From: Oscillospiraceae bacterium | GTDB taxonomy: Bacteria; Bacillota; Clostridia; Saccharofermentanales; Saccharofermentanaceae | Reading direction: 5' to 3' | DNA: 64,000 nucleotides | NCBI GenBank assembly: GCA_902782125.1 | Contig: CACZMA010000002.1 | Span: forward strand, 1-64,000 | Shown here: piece by piece, positions 7,750 to 16,229 of the stretch | How the letters are laid out: each line of letters begins with the position of its first letter | Numbering within the stretch: position 1 is the stretch's first letter | Made by a program: the position numbers and the translations under genes | The notes under the pieces: model-generated | What the model saw: only the letters and a program-made list of their open reading frames with translations | The model's database searches: none | What the model was told of the DNA's origin: nothing

Positions 7750-8736
7750 ATGCATAAGGATGATTTGATTATGTATACTTTTGTGATTCCTCTCACTCAT
7801 AATGCTTTTGAATTGTATTCTGATAGTAAAACTGTAAGCGAATTGTATGAAATAAAAGGTGAATACAGTATTCAGAATAAATATGATGCATTAAGAGTCT
7901 ATACAATTGATAAAACTACTTTCTGTGAAATTTCTCTCTTTGCTAACAATGAAGCTGAAGCAAGGGCAATAGCCAAAACGAAAGTAAATATACTTTGTAA
8001 TGAATTATCGCTACTCTTCAATTGCAAAAATGCAAATCTTCATTCGCATCAACCACGTATTGAAGCTGATTGGACTAAAGTGCAAATTGAGATATCTGAA
8101 ACAAAGTCGATTAGAAGCAAACAAGGTGAAGCCGATGCATTTGAAATATCTGGGATTGATCCTGTTGAATTTGCAGATTCCGTCTCATTAATGTTATGTA
8201 CTGAAATAAGTGCGGATTCTATTAATCTTAAATGGCATGAGAATGAAACTATGCTCTTTTTGATGGAAGAACTGTATATAGCATTGGGAACCGAGAATGA
8301 AAAAAGTAAATATATGCACTTGTATTCAATCGTTGAGTTTTGTGAAGAACATGAAGAATTGAAGAAACATAGCAATGCTAAAAAAGTGTTTTTTAAGAAT
8401 GATGGTAAGAGAATCAGAGAGTTTGCTCAGAGAGAACTGAATAAAAGTGATCAAGAAGTTGCAAAGATAGACCTTGGAAGGATATACAACCTTGATAGAG
8501 CGCAGATTCAAATGAATATCTTAAAATGGATGGGCATTACACAATACTCTTATAAAGGAAAGAATTACAAAATAGACAATGTTTTTTTTGAAAAACTCCG
8601 CAAAACGCGTAATGCTATTGCACATGGAAGAAATACAGAATCGAGATTAGTTAAAGAACTTGTGTCGAAATTGTTGGATATTACAATTCAAATCATAGTA
8701 TTTTTAAGAAACAATATGAATGTATTAGAATCATAA
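7750..8736 (+). CDS. Uncharacterised protein with a C-terminal HEPN-like RNAIAH motif
   Basis: This 328-residue protein has no recognised N-terminal domain. Near the C-terminus (about residue 285-305) the sequence FFEKLRKTRNAIAHGR contains the Arg-Asn-x3-His arrangement found in HEPN ribonucleases, followed by a hydrophobic helix, as expected for a HEPN bundle. HEPN proteins often act as toxins or antiviral RNases. Here that activity is inference. ATG 7771, with AAGGATGA upstream, is an equally good start. It forms a pair with the DUF2971 gene and shares its AT-rich composition. Confidence 0.65.
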   Translation: MHKDDLIMYTFVIPLTHNAFELYSDSKTVSELYEIKGEYSIQNKYDALRVYTIDKTTFCEISLFANNEAEARAIAKTKVNILCNELSLLFNCKNANLHSHQPRIEADWTKVQIEISETKSIRSKQGEADAFEISGIDPVEFADSVSLMLCTEISADSINLKWHENETMLFLMEELYIALGTENEKSKYMHLYSIVEFCEEHEELKKHSNAKKVFFKNDGKRIREFAQRELNKSDQEVAKIDLGRIYNLDRAQIQMNILKWMGITQYSYKGKNYKIDNVFFEKLRKTRNAIAHGRNTESRLVKELVSKLLDITIQIIVFLRNNMNVLES

Positions 8737-8855
8737 ATCAAAAAGGGTAAAAGTCTGAGAGATAATAGATAGTTGAGATCCATAGGAAAGAGAACATGCA
8801 TTCTTTGTCATCATCAAAACAAATGATGGTTTTTGTATTAGTGATCAATTTCGAG

Positions 8856-8882
8856 CTGTCGGAAGACCTCCGGCAGTTTTTT
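8856..8882 (+). terminator. Rho-independent terminator after the DUF2971/HEPN pair
   Basis: Arms CTGTCGGA and TCCGGCAG are followed by TTTTTT. It lies 120 bases after the HEPN-like gene. The rest of 8737-9041 is AT-rich and shows no gene. Confidence 0.7.
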
Positions 8883-9041
8883 GATTGTCCGCCTTTAGTG
8901 CATTGTATTAGATAAAACAAGAATTTTACCGATTATACGGAAAGATAGAGTAGCGGTATTTTGAGGAATCTTCTTCGATCGAAAGCTCAGAATTATACGG
9001 AGATCAGTTTAAAAGAATAGATTATAGATGATGAAGAGCGG

Positions 9042-9083
9042 TTGAATATTGTCCCGCAATTCATATAATTGAATTATGGGACA
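9042..9083 (+). promoter_or_regulatory. hicAB promoter with overlapping 34-bp operator dyad
   Basis: TTGAAT (9042-9047) and TATAAT (9064-9069) are spaced by 16 bases. A near-perfect dyad at 9050-9083 (outer arms TGTCCC and GGGACA, 12 of 14 positions paired in each half) is centred on the -10 box. This layout is what is expected of an autoregulated toxin-antitoxin operon, with the HicB ribbon-helix-helix protein as the likely repressor. Confidence 0.6.
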
Positions 9084-9142
9084 TAAATATGAAACTGATG
9101 TGGGCTTCATACTTGAATAATAGTACTACAAGGTGGTATCAT

Positions 9143-9403
9143 ATGAACATAAACAGTAAGCATAGAAAAACATACAGAGATCTTTATACGGATCCTGTGA
9201 AAGCGGATATTGCCTGGTCTGATATAGAATCTCTATTTCTGGCTTTAGGAGCTAAGTTGTCTGAGGGAAGAGGCTCCCGAATTCGTGTTGAGCTCAACGG
9301 AGAACGTGCAGTGTTTCACAGACCGCATCCGGAGAGTGTCACCGATAAAGGTGCAGTTAGATCCGTTCGAAGGTTTCTGGAGAATGCAGAGGTGGATTTA
9401 TGA
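9143..9403 (+). CDS. hicA: HicA-type mRNA interferase toxin
   Basis: HicA toxins are small double-stranded-RNA-binding-fold proteins that cleave mRNA. The 86-residue product from ATG 9143 shows the core DIAWSDIESLFLALGAKLSEGRGSR, then VFHRPHPESVTDKGAVRSVRRFLE; the His in the HRPHP segment is a candidate catalytic residue. ATG 9143 is chosen because it has an AGGTGG ribosome site and the right family length; an upstream ATG at 9089 adds an unlikely 18 residues. The stop overlaps the hicB start by 4 bases. Confidence 0.85.
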   Translation: MNINSKHRKTYRDLYTDPVKADIAWSDIESLFLALGAKLSEGRGSRIRVELNGERAVFHRPHPESVTDKGAVRSVRRFLENAEVDL

Positions 9404-9735
9404 TGAAGTACAAGGGTTATATTGGAAAAGTCGAATACGATGATGTTAATCGTATCTTTTCGGGCAGTGTGGTTAACATAAAGTCGGTTATTACCTTTCA
9501 GGGCAGCACGGTAGATGAGATAGAGACCGAGTTCAGGGCGTCTGTTGATGATTATCTTGATTGGTGTCTGGAAGATGGTGTGGAACCTGAGAAACCGTTC
9601 TCGGGTAAGTTCAATGTCAGGTTCTCACCGGAGCTGCACAGTCAGGCTGTGGCGGGTGCCAAACTTCTCGGTATATCGCTTAACAGCTTTGTGGAGAAGT
9701 CTGTAAGAGACGAGCTTAGAGTAATGAACGGGTGA
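9400..9735 (+). CDS. hicB: HicB-type antitoxin with ribbon-helix-helix domain
   Basis: This 111-residue protein has the HicB partial RNase-H-like fold at the N-terminus (YKGYIGKVEYDDVNRIFSGSVV, then ITFQGSTVDEIETEFRASVDDYLDWC) and a C-terminal Arc-type segment (KFNVRFSPELHSQAVAGAKL, then SLNSFVEKSVRDEL) for DNA binding. It neutralises HicA and probably represses the operon through the dyad at 9050-9083. The order toxin then antitoxin, with a 4-base overlap, is normal for hicAB. Confidence 0.88.
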   Translation: MMKYKGYIGKVEYDDVNRIFSGSVVNIKSVITFQGSTVDEIETEFRASVDDYLDWCLEDGVEPEKPFSGKFNVRFSPELHSQAVAGAKLLGISLNSFVEKSVRDELRVMNG

Positions 9736-9741
9736 TTTGAG

Positions 9742-10101
9742 ATGACGATTAGTGAGAGAGTTTTCGAGCGTCTCGCACAGCTGTCGATGACGCAGAAGGA
9801 GTTTTCCCAAAAGACCGGAATACAGCCGAGTACCATCAGCGAGTGGAAGAAGAATAAGACCAATCCCTCGTCCGAGAAGATCATGCCGATATGTGAGGCG
9901 CTGGATGTCTCACCGGAATGGCTGCTTTCCGGTATAGATCCCGCAGGCAGCAGAGAGTTGAACAGAGATTACTATACCATCAAGAAAGATACGGATATGG
10001 GCAGGCTTATCGCATATTACAACTCGCTTGCACCTTCGATGCGTGAGAGGTTGATAGGGTATGCCGAGGCAATAGCGGAGATGACGGAGAAGAAGAGTTA
10101 A
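9742..10101 (+). CDS. XRE-family regulator following hicAB
   Basis: This 119-residue protein starts 6 bases after hicB and is probably in the same transcript. The first 60 residues form a helix-turn-helix (MTQKEFSQKTGIQPSTISEW, then PICEALDVSPEWLLSG). The C-terminal half (RLIAYYNSLAPSMRERLIGYAEAIAEM) is the short helical tail seen in many small Cro/C1 regulators of mobile regions. Its target is unknown; it could modulate the hicAB promoter. Confidence 0.82.
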   Translation: MTISERVFERLAQLSMTQKEFSQKTGIQPSTISEWKKNKTNPSSEKIMPICEALDVSPEWLLSGIDPAGSRELNRDYYTIKKDTDMGRLIAYYNSLAPSMRERLIGYAEAIAEMTEKKS

Positions 10102-10198
10102 TAAAGAAACGTTGAAGACCGGCAAGAAGGTCATCATCAACGGCGGAGATGCGTATCTTGATGCACAATCCGGTTAGGAAATATGTAATAATCTAGCT

Positions 10199-10564
10199 AT
10201 GAACAACACAGCACTTGCTACTATCTTACAAAAACTGAACACCTCATATACGATCTGGCTTGTCGTGGGGATCTGCCAGATAGTGTTCGGGTTCTGGTAT
10301 GTAACGCCGATCTTCTTCGGTGCGTGGAATATCTATTGTGCGGTGAACAGGAAGAAGCTGGCAGAGCATTTCAGGCAGGATCCGACAGGACTTGCCGAGA
10401 CTGCCAAGAGCTGGAAGGACAGTATCGTCGTATTCATTATCCTTAATGCAGTCTTCGGAGCCCTGATAGGAGTCATCGGCTGCGCTTACGATTATTCGAT
10501 AGCTTCTTACGCCGAGAGTCACGAGCAGGAACTTAACGAGGCTGCTTTGTTAAACAATAATTAA
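10199..10564 (+). CDS. Small membrane protein, paralogue of the gene at 215
   Basis: This 121-residue protein is the second copy of the protein at 215-580, with most residues identical and a nearly identical DNA block of about 70 bases in the middle (GFWYVTPIFFGAWNIYCAVN). It has the same hydrophobic pattern with two or three membrane segments. Unlike the first copy, it has no Shine-Dalgarno site; an AT-rich -10-like box (TAATAA, about 10187) lies just before the ATG, suggesting a leaderless transcript. Function unknown. Confidence 0.72.
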   Translation: MNNTALATILQKLNTSYTIWLVVGICQIVFGFWYVTPIFFGAWNIYCAVNRKKLAEHFRQDPTGLAETAKSWKDSIVVFIILNAVFGALIGVIGCAYDYSIASYAESHEQELNEAALLNNN

Positions 10565-10731
10565 CGTATTCGGCTTGCGGGTTTGTCTGCCGGCAAGTAG
10601 AATGATAGTGACAAATAAATACGGACTCTGACGGCAAGGTGATCTCCGAGCGGGAATAGTTCTGAATATGTTTTGAAGCGAAGACTTATTTGGCTCCTTT
10701 GTCGCAGATCCGCGTACAGAGGAGTATTTTT
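10565..10731. promoter_or_regulatory. Leader region before the nitrogenase-like/hyp/hydF operon
   Basis: This 167-base gap must hold the operon promoter, but I find no convincing -35/-10 pair. A hairpin at 10574-10597 (CTTGCGGG against CCGGCAAG) lacks a T-run. A good ribosome site (GAGGAG) lies just before the NifH-like start. No known riboswitch pattern was recognised. Confidence 0.35.
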
Positions 10732-11490
10732 ATGCTTAAGATCGCGATATACGGCAAGGGCGGAATAGGAAAGTCGACCATGACATCCAATCTGTCGGCA
10801 GCGTTTGCAAGCCTAGGTAAGAAGGTCATCCAGATAGGGTGTGACCCCAAGGCTGATTCTACGATCAATCTGTTAGGCGGAGTACCGTTGAAGCCCGTTA
10901 TAGAGATCCTCAGGGAAGGCGGAGAACCAACTTCCATCGAAGAGATCTCCAAGAAGGGATTCGGCGATATCCTCTGCATAGAGACAGGCGGTCCCACACC
11001 GGGTCTCGGATGTGCGGGAAGAGGCATCATCGCGACTTTCAATCTCCTCGATGAACTGGGATTATTCGAATCCTATAAGCCTGACGTCGTACTCTACGAT
11101 GTCCTGGGCGACGTTGTCTGCGGAGGTTTTGCAGCACCCATAAGGGAAGGATACGCTGAGCAGGTCCTGATCGTTACTTCCGGTGAGAAGATGGCGCTGT
11201 ATGCTGCGAACAACATCTGCATGGCGGTAAAGAATTTCGAGGACAGAGGATATGCGCATGTGGGCGGCATCATCCTGAACAAGAGGAATGTAGTAGGAGA
11301 AGAAGAGAAGGTCGAGGCTTTCGCCGAAGACAAGGGCATAGACATCATCGCGAGGATCCCCAGAAGCGACGATATCACGAGATGCGAAGACGTCGGAAAG
11401 ACCTGCGTGGAAGGCGCACCGGAATCGGATGCTGCAGTGGAGTTCGTAAAGCTTGCAAAAAAGCTCCTTGATGAGGAAGGTTCAAAGTGA
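10732..11490 (+). CDS. NifH-like Fe protein (nitrogenase-like reductase ATPase)
   Basis: This is a homologue of the nitrogenase Fe protein, an ATP-driven [4Fe-4S] electron donor. The 252-residue protein has the P-loop GKGGIGKS (8-15), the CDPKADST switch region (37-44), and both cluster cysteines in good context: C94 ([14 protein letters not shown]) and C130 ([11 protein letters not shown]). It is shorter than true NifH (about 275-295), closer to BchL/CfbC and other divergent members. The start is ATG 10732, with GAGGAG upstream; an earlier TTG at 10690 is rejected. It is first in an operon that carries two NifD/NifK-like pairs, so one Fe protein may serve both. Confidence 0.9.
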   Translation: MLKIAIYGKGGIGKSTMTSNLSAAFASLGKKVIQIGCDPKADSTINLLGGVPLKPVIEILREGGEPTSIEEISKKGFGDILCIETGGPTPGLGCAGRGIIATFNLLDELGLFESYKPDVVLYDVLGDVVCGGFAAPIREGYAEQVLIVTSGEKMALYAANNICMAVKNFEDRGYAHVGGIILNKRNVVGEEEKVEAFAEDKGIDIIARIPRSDDITRCEDVGKTCVEGAPESDAAVEFVKLAKKLLDEEGSK

Positions 11491-12800
11491 GAAGAGAAGC
11501 TGTCACATATACGGCAAAGCAGGTCGCAGAACTTGGCAGGGACAACATTCCTTCCGAGCTTCTGAGCGGACAGGGACTGGTATACAGTTCGCCTGCTACG
11601 CTTGCTTATAATTCACCGGGAGCAGAAGGTTTCGGCGTAAAGCGTGCGGGCCTGTCCGTACCGGAGTCGGTCATGCTCATCGTATCGCCCGGCTGCTGCG
11701 GAAGGAACACATCTATAGTCAGCTCGATGCCCCAGTACGAGGACAGGTTCTTCTATCTTCTGATGGATGAGACCGACCTTGTAACCGGAAGACATCTTAC
11801 CAAGATACCGGATGCCGTCAGCGAGGTAGTGTCCTTCCTGGAAGGACAGGGCAAAGCCCCGAGAGTCGTCATGATCTGCATCACCTGCGTCGATGCGCTG
11901 CTCGGTACCGACATGGAAAGAGTATGCAACGCATGCGAAGCGAAGATCGCCGACACCGGGATAAGAGTCCGTCCCTGCTATATGTATGCGCTCACGAGGG
12001 AGGGAAGAAGGCCGCCGATGGTTCATGTCAGGCAGACCCTCTACTCACTTCTCGCTCCCATGGAAAAGGATCCGAGATCGGTCAATCTGATCGGCAATTT
12101 TGCTCCCATGGCAGAGGGCGAACTGCAGAGATATCTCCTCGAAGCCGGTGTAAAGAACATAAGACAGATTGGGGCATGCGGAACCTACGATGAGTTCCTC
12201 AAAATGGCCTCCGCAAACTTTAACATTGTTACAAATCCCGAAGCCAGGGCATCTGCGGACGATATGTCGAGAGAATTAGGCATCCCTTACATCGAACTTA
12301 CGAGGGTCTACGGCATTCGTCAGGTCGCTCTTCAGTACCAGGCGCTCGCTCAGGCGGCCGGGATAACGATCGATCTTGCAGACGACAAACAAGAAGCCGA
12401 GCAGGCCGTCTTCGATCTCAGGGAAAAGTATCCGGATCTGACTTTCAACATCGGCGAATGTATAAATGCTGATCCGTTCGAGCTGGCTTTGTCGCTCCTG
12501 AGATACGGATTCAAAGTTGACGAGATCTATGCGACTCTCGCACCGGAGAAATTCAGATACGTCGCCAAGATCGCCGAACTCTCGCCCGATACGAAGATCT
12601 ACTGCAACATGGAGCCGACAATGCTCTATTACGATGTGTCCTCGTCCCGCGCACACATAAGCCTCGGCAAGGATGCGGCATACTACTGCCCTGACATACC
12701 CAATGTCGCATGGAACGAAGATGTCCAGCCGTTCGGGTTCCAGGGGATAAAAGAACTTATGGCAAGGATAGACAGAGCACTCGGGGAGGTGACGGCATGA
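11487..12800 (+). CDS. NifD-like nitrogenase component 1 subunit (first pair)
   Basis: This 437-residue protein belongs to the nitrogenase component 1 family (NifD/NifE/BchN). It starts at GTG, overlapping the NifH-like stop by 4 bases. Cysteines at the expected cluster positions are C70/C71 (VSPGCCGRN) and C134 ([13 protein letters not shown], the CxxGLxGDD-like site). No Cys aligns with the first P-cluster ligand of NifD. Near the C-terminus, [13 protein letters not shown] resembles the region holding the FeMo-cofactor His ligand (PYHGFDG), but Phe replaces His. A true nitrogenase active site is therefore unlikely. It probably forms a heterodimer with the next gene product. Confidence 0.85.
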   Translation: MRREAVTYTAKQVAELGRDNIPSELLSGQGLVYSSPATLAYNSPGAEGFGVKRAGLSVPESVMLIVSPGCCGRNTSIVSSMPQYEDRFFYLLMDETDLVTGRHLTKIPDAVSEVVSFLEGQGKAPRVVMICITCVDALLGTDMERVCNACEAKIADTGIRVRPCYMYALTREGRRPPMVHVRQTLYSLLAPMEKDPRSVNLIGNFAPMAEGELQRYLLEAGVKNIRQIGACGTYDEFLKMASANFNIVTNPEARASADDMSRELGIPYIELTRVYGIRQVALQYQALAQAAGITIDLADDKQEAEQAVFDLREKYPDLTFNIGECINADPFELALSLLRYGFKVDEIYATLAPEKFRYVAKIAELSPDTKIYCNMEPTMLYYDVSSSRAHISLGKDAAYYCPDIPNVAWNEDVQPFGFQGIKELMARIDRALGEVTA

Positions 12801-13735
12801 GAGGACTTCGCAAGGTACTGACTCCGTTTGCTCCCGATCAGTCCGGAGCCGTATCAGTCCTGTATAACCTGGGCGGCCTGATCGTCATCATCGACGCAGG
12901 CGGCTGCACCGGCAATGTGTGCGGCTTCGACGAACCGAGGTGGCACGGGGCAAGAGCGGCAGTTTTCTCAGCGGGACTCCGCGACATGGATGCTATCCTC
13001 GGAAGAGACACTCTTCTCGTATCGAAGATCGCCTCTGCTGCGGAGCGCATCGATGCAAGATTCGTCGCACTCGTCGGAACTCCGGTTCCCGCGACGATCG
13101 CCACGGATTACAAGGCTCTGAAGAGGATGCTGGAGAAGAAGGTTGACCTTCCCATACTTACTCTTCCTACTGACGGAATGAAGCTCTACGATTCCGGAGA
13201 GAGCGTCGCATACAAGGAACTCTTCGAGGCCTTCGCGGGAGATGATGTCAGAGCATCGGAAGGCGAAGAACTGGTACTCGGCGCCACGCCTCTTACATAC
13301 GGCGACAGCTACACTGACGTCACACTCGAAGACATCGAAAGCATCAGAGGCAGAAGACTTGTGGCTGCATCTTCTTCCGGTATAGAGGCAGCAAGGCTGA
13401 CGGGAAAAGATTATGAGATAAGAAGCTCTCTTGCCGAAGCACTTCTCGCCGGAGAGAAGATCGAAGGCAAGGTCCTCGTATGCCACGATGAAGTGTTCGG
13501 CAAGACTCTTCGTGATAACGGCATTGACTGCGATATCGCCACGTTCTTTACCCTGCATGATGAGATAAAGCAGGGTGGCGATATCAAGATCACTGAAGAA
13601 GATGAATTCACATCTCTGGCTCTGTCCGGAAGATACGACGTGATCATCGCTGATAACTGCCTTCAGAAGCTTGCAAAAGGCTATGAGGGAAGATGGATAG
13701 ACGCGCCCTTCTTCGCGCTGTCAGGGAGAATGTAA
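12797..13735 (+). CDS. NifK-like nitrogenase component 1 subunit (first pair)
   Basis: This 312-residue component 1 homologue is shorter than NifK (over 450). The N-terminus (APDQSGAVSVLYNLGGLIVI, then IDAGGCTGNVCGFDEPRWHG) matches the cluster-binding segment, with C37 (and C42). The second NifK cysteine position is replaced (LVGTPVPATIATDYKAL). The ATG overlaps the previous stop by 4 bases (ATGA), so the two subunits are translationally coupled. With the partner it would supply about three Cys per cluster, as in protochlorophyllide-reductase-type enzymes, so a [4Fe-4S] rather than a full P-cluster is my expectation. Confidence 0.82.
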   Translation: MRGLRKVLTPFAPDQSGAVSVLYNLGGLIVIIDAGGCTGNVCGFDEPRWHGARAAVFSAGLRDMDAILGRDTLLVSKIASAAERIDARFVALVGTPVPATIATDYKALKRMLEKKVDLPILTLPTDGMKLYDSGESVAYKELFEAFAGDDVRASEGEELVLGATPLTYGDSYTDVTLEDIESIRGRRLVAASSSGIEAARLTGKDYEIRSSLAEALLAGEKIEGKVLVCHDEVFGKTLRDNGIDCDIATFFTLHDEIKQGGDIKITEEDEFTSLALSGRYDVIIADNCLQKLAKGYEGRWIDAPFFALSGRM

Positions 13736-16014
13736 TGAAGACATTGAGGATCAAGGTCTATGGTATCGTTCAGGGCGTGGGAATGCGTCCTGTCGTAGCG
13801 CGCCATGCCGCACGTACCGGCATCAAAGGTACCGTTGCAAACCTGGGTCCTTATGTAGAGATATTTGCCCAGGGCGAAGCTGCGAAGGTCGATGAATTCC
13901 TGAGACTGATAGAAGAGGAACCGCCCAAGAGAGCGGCAATACTCAAGATAGATGCAAGACCAGTAGAAGACGCTCCTGTGTATGATGATTTCGAGATAAT
14001 CGAGAGCGGCAAGACATCCGGTGAGATATTTGTCTCTCCCGATATCGCGATGTGCGACGAGTGCAGGGAAGAACTCTTCGACAAGAACAATAGAAGGTAT
14101 CTTCATCCGTTCATCAACTGCACCTGCTGCGGGCCGCGTCTGACGATCCTGGACAGCCTTCCCTACGACAGGGAGAGGACCTCGATGAAGGAGTTCCCGA
14201 TGTGCGATAAGTGTGCATCAGAATACTACGATCCCGACACGAGAAGATACGATGCCCAGCCTGTGTGCTGCAATGACTGCGGACCGGAAGTATTCATCCT
14301 CGATGACCCGGAAGGAAGGCGCGGAAGAGATGCCATCGTTCACGCGAGGAAGATCCTGTCCGAAGGCGGAGTCGTCGCCGTAAAAGGCATCGGCGGATTC
14401 CACCTGGCATGTGATGCAAAGAGCGATGATGCGGTCATGAGATTAAGACAGCTCAAGCACAGGCCGGCAAAGCCTTTTGCGGTAATGATGAGAGACATCG
14501 ATATCGTAAGGAAGCACTGCATCACAACGGATGTTCAGGAGGAGATAATTACAGGTCACCAGAAGCCGATCCTGCTGCTGCCGAAGAAAGATGATTCGAC
14601 CCTTGCACCGGGCATCGCTCCCGGCAATCCGACAGTCGGTGTCATGCTCCCGTATGCGCCTGTTCAGAGTCTGTTGTTCGACTACGATGACGAGCTCAAC
14701 ATGACTGACTGTCTCGTAATGACGAGCGGCAATGTCTCCGGTCTTCCCATATGCAGGGATGATGAAGATGCGAGAGCAGAGATCGCGAGATTTGCTGACT
14801 GCATATTAACGCACAACAGGAAGATAAGGATAAGGGCTGACGATTCCGTCATGGATTTCTATGACGGGAAGCCGTACATGATAAGACGTTCGAGAGGCTA
14901 TGCGCCCCTGCCGTACATGATGACCAGAAGCTTCGAAGGCAGCGTTATCGCATACGGTGGAGAGCTTAAGAACACGTTCTGCATAGGCGTCAACAACCTG
15001 TTCTATCCGTCTTCTTACATAGGAGATCTGACTGACCTCAAAGGCAAGGCGGCGCTCACTGAATCGGTAGGAAGAATGCAGGTGCTGCTCGAGACGAGAC
15101 CTTCTCTTGCCGTCTGCGATCTGCACCCGAGATACAACTCTTCGGAAGCTGCAGAGGAATCCGGACTTCCGCTCGTAAGAGTGCAGCATCATTACGCACA
15201 TGTTCTCTCATGCATGGCTGAGAACGACTTTTTCGGCGAATGCATCGGAGTGTCTTTTGACGGCACCGGATACGGCACTGACGGAACGATCTGGGGCGGC
15301 GAGATTATGAGATGCGATCTTGACGGTTTTGACAGGCTCATGTCGATCAGGCCATTCCTTCAGACAGGCGGAGACCTAGCTTCGCGTGAAGGCTGGAGGA
15401 TCGCTGTATCGATGCTGATAGACATCTGCGGCGATGAAGCCGAAGGCATCTGCGATAAGCTTGGCCTTATCAGGAACGGTACGTTCAAGATGTATAAAGC
15501 GATGCACGACGACAAGGTCAACTCCGTAGTATCTACGTCGGCAGGAAGACTCTTTGATGCTGTCTCTGCGATACTCGGAATAAGATACGAGAGCACATTC
15601 GAAGGTGAGGCGGCGACTGCCCTGATGTACAAGGCGATGGAGCATGTACAGGAAGAGATCACTGCCGATTATGATCTTGTTGAAGTTGATGTTCTTGCTA
15701 CGGACAGGATAGTCAAAGATCTGACAGAAGCCAGGCTCGCGGGATCTGACGAAAGCGCTCTTGCTTACAGGTTCCATTACCTTCTGGCAAGAGCGATCGC
15801 AGAGGCGGTCTCCTGCAAGTCGAACGGCATAAGAACGGTTGCCCTGAGCGGCGGATGCTATCAGAATACGCTGCTTCTCGGTCTTACAAAAAGGCTCCTG
15901 GAAGACAGGGGATTCAAGGTCCTGATCCACAGCCTGATACCGCCCAATGACGGAGGCATCTCGCTGGGACAGGCAGTATACGGAATGAATAAATTAATGA
16001 ACGGAGGAATATAA
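13735..16014 (+). CDS. hypF: HypF carbamoyltransferase, cyanide-ligand biosynthesis
   Basis: HypF turns carbamoyl phosphate and ATP into carbamoyl-adenylate and passes the carbamoyl group to the C-terminal Cys of HypE. The 759-residue protein has all domains in order: acylphosphatase (about 1-90, YGIVQGVGMRPVVARHA), two zinc fingers (CDEC...CTCC and CDKC...CNDC, about 105-190), a YrdC-type domain (about 200-385, GGFHLACDA, KHRPAKPFAVM) and a Kae1-like domain (about 390-759, HHYAH, FDGTGYGTDGTIWGGE). The start ATG overlaps the NifK-like stop by one base (TAATG), so it is in the same operon. Nothing appears missing. Confidence 0.96.
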   Translation: MKTLRIKVYGIVQGVGMRPVVARHAARTGIKGTVANLGPYVEIFAQGEAAKVDEFLRLIEEEPPKRAAILKIDARPVEDAPVYDDFEIIESGKTSGEIFVSPDIAMCDECREELFDKNNRRYLHPFINCTCCGPRLTILDSLPYDRERTSMKEFPMCDKCASEYYDPDTRRYDAQPVCCNDCGPEVFILDDPEGRRGRDAIVHARKILSEGGVVAVKGIGGFHLACDAKSDDAVMRLRQLKHRPAKPFAVMMRDIDIVRKHCITTDVQEEIITGHQKPILLLPKKDDSTLAPGIAPGNPTVGVMLPYAPVQSLLFDYDDELNMTDCLVMTSGNVSGLPICRDDEDARAEIARFADCILTHNRKIRIRADDSVMDFYDGKPYMIRRSRGYAPLPYMMTRSFEGSVIAYGGELKNTFCIGVNNLFYPSSYIGDLTDLKGKAALTESVGRMQVLLETRPSLAVCDLHPRYNSSEAAEESGLPLVRVQHHYAHVLSCMAENDFFGECIGVSFDGTGYGTDGTIWGGEIMRCDLDGFDRLMSIRPFLQTGGDLASREGWRIAVSMLIDICGDEAEGICDKLGLIRNGTFKMYKAMHDDKVNSVVSTSAGRLFDAVSAILGIRYESTFEGEAATALMYKAMEHVQEEITADYDLVEVDVLATDRIVKDLTEARLAGSDESALAYRFHYLLARAIAEAVSCKSNGIRTVALSGGCYQNTLLLGLTKRLLEDRGFKVLIHSLIPPNDGGISLGQAVYGMNKLMNGGI

Positions 16015-16016
16015 AA

Positions 16017-16229
16017 ATGTGTGTAGGTCTATCTGCAAAAGTTATCAGCGTTAAGGACGGTGTTGCCGTTATCGACGCATCCGGCGCCAAGCGCGAAGTA
16101 TCGGCGGAGCTCATTGACGATCTCGAACCCGGTGAGTATGTAATGGTTCACGCGGGTGCTGCGATCGCGAAGATAACCGACGACTCAAAGACAGAGACAG
16201 AGAATCTCGCGAAGGAGCATCTGGCATGA
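16017..16229 (+). CDS. hypC: HypC hydrogenase maturation chaperone
   Basis: HypC binds HypD and carries the Fe(CN)2CO unit. The 70-residue protein begins MCVGLSAKVI, with the essential Cys2 of the family, and continues as a small beta-barrel (VIDASGAKREVSAELI, then EPGEYVMVHAGAAIAKI). Length is normal. It starts 2 bases after hypF and its stop overlaps hypD by 4 bases. In [NiFe]-hydrogenase systems HypC also escorts the large subunit; no such subunit is in this window. Confidence 0.94.
   Translation: MCVGLSAKVISVKDGVAVIDASGAKREVSAELIDDLEPGEYVMVHAGAAIAKITDDSKTETENLAKEHLA

Noticed and set aside
10104..10185. Short open frame (KETLKTGKKVIINGG...) between the XRE gene and the membrane gene
   Set aside because: There is no start codon with a ribosome site and only about 24 codons; at most a gene scrap.
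10565..10731. Riboswitch (Moco, THF or similar) ahead of the operon
   Set aside because: No conserved core of a class I know can be matched; only one weak hairpin is present.
15376..15930. Long open frames antisense to hypF and other GC-balanced genes
   Set aside because: They mirror strongly coding genes on the other strand and have Arg/Cys-rich, non-protein-like composition.
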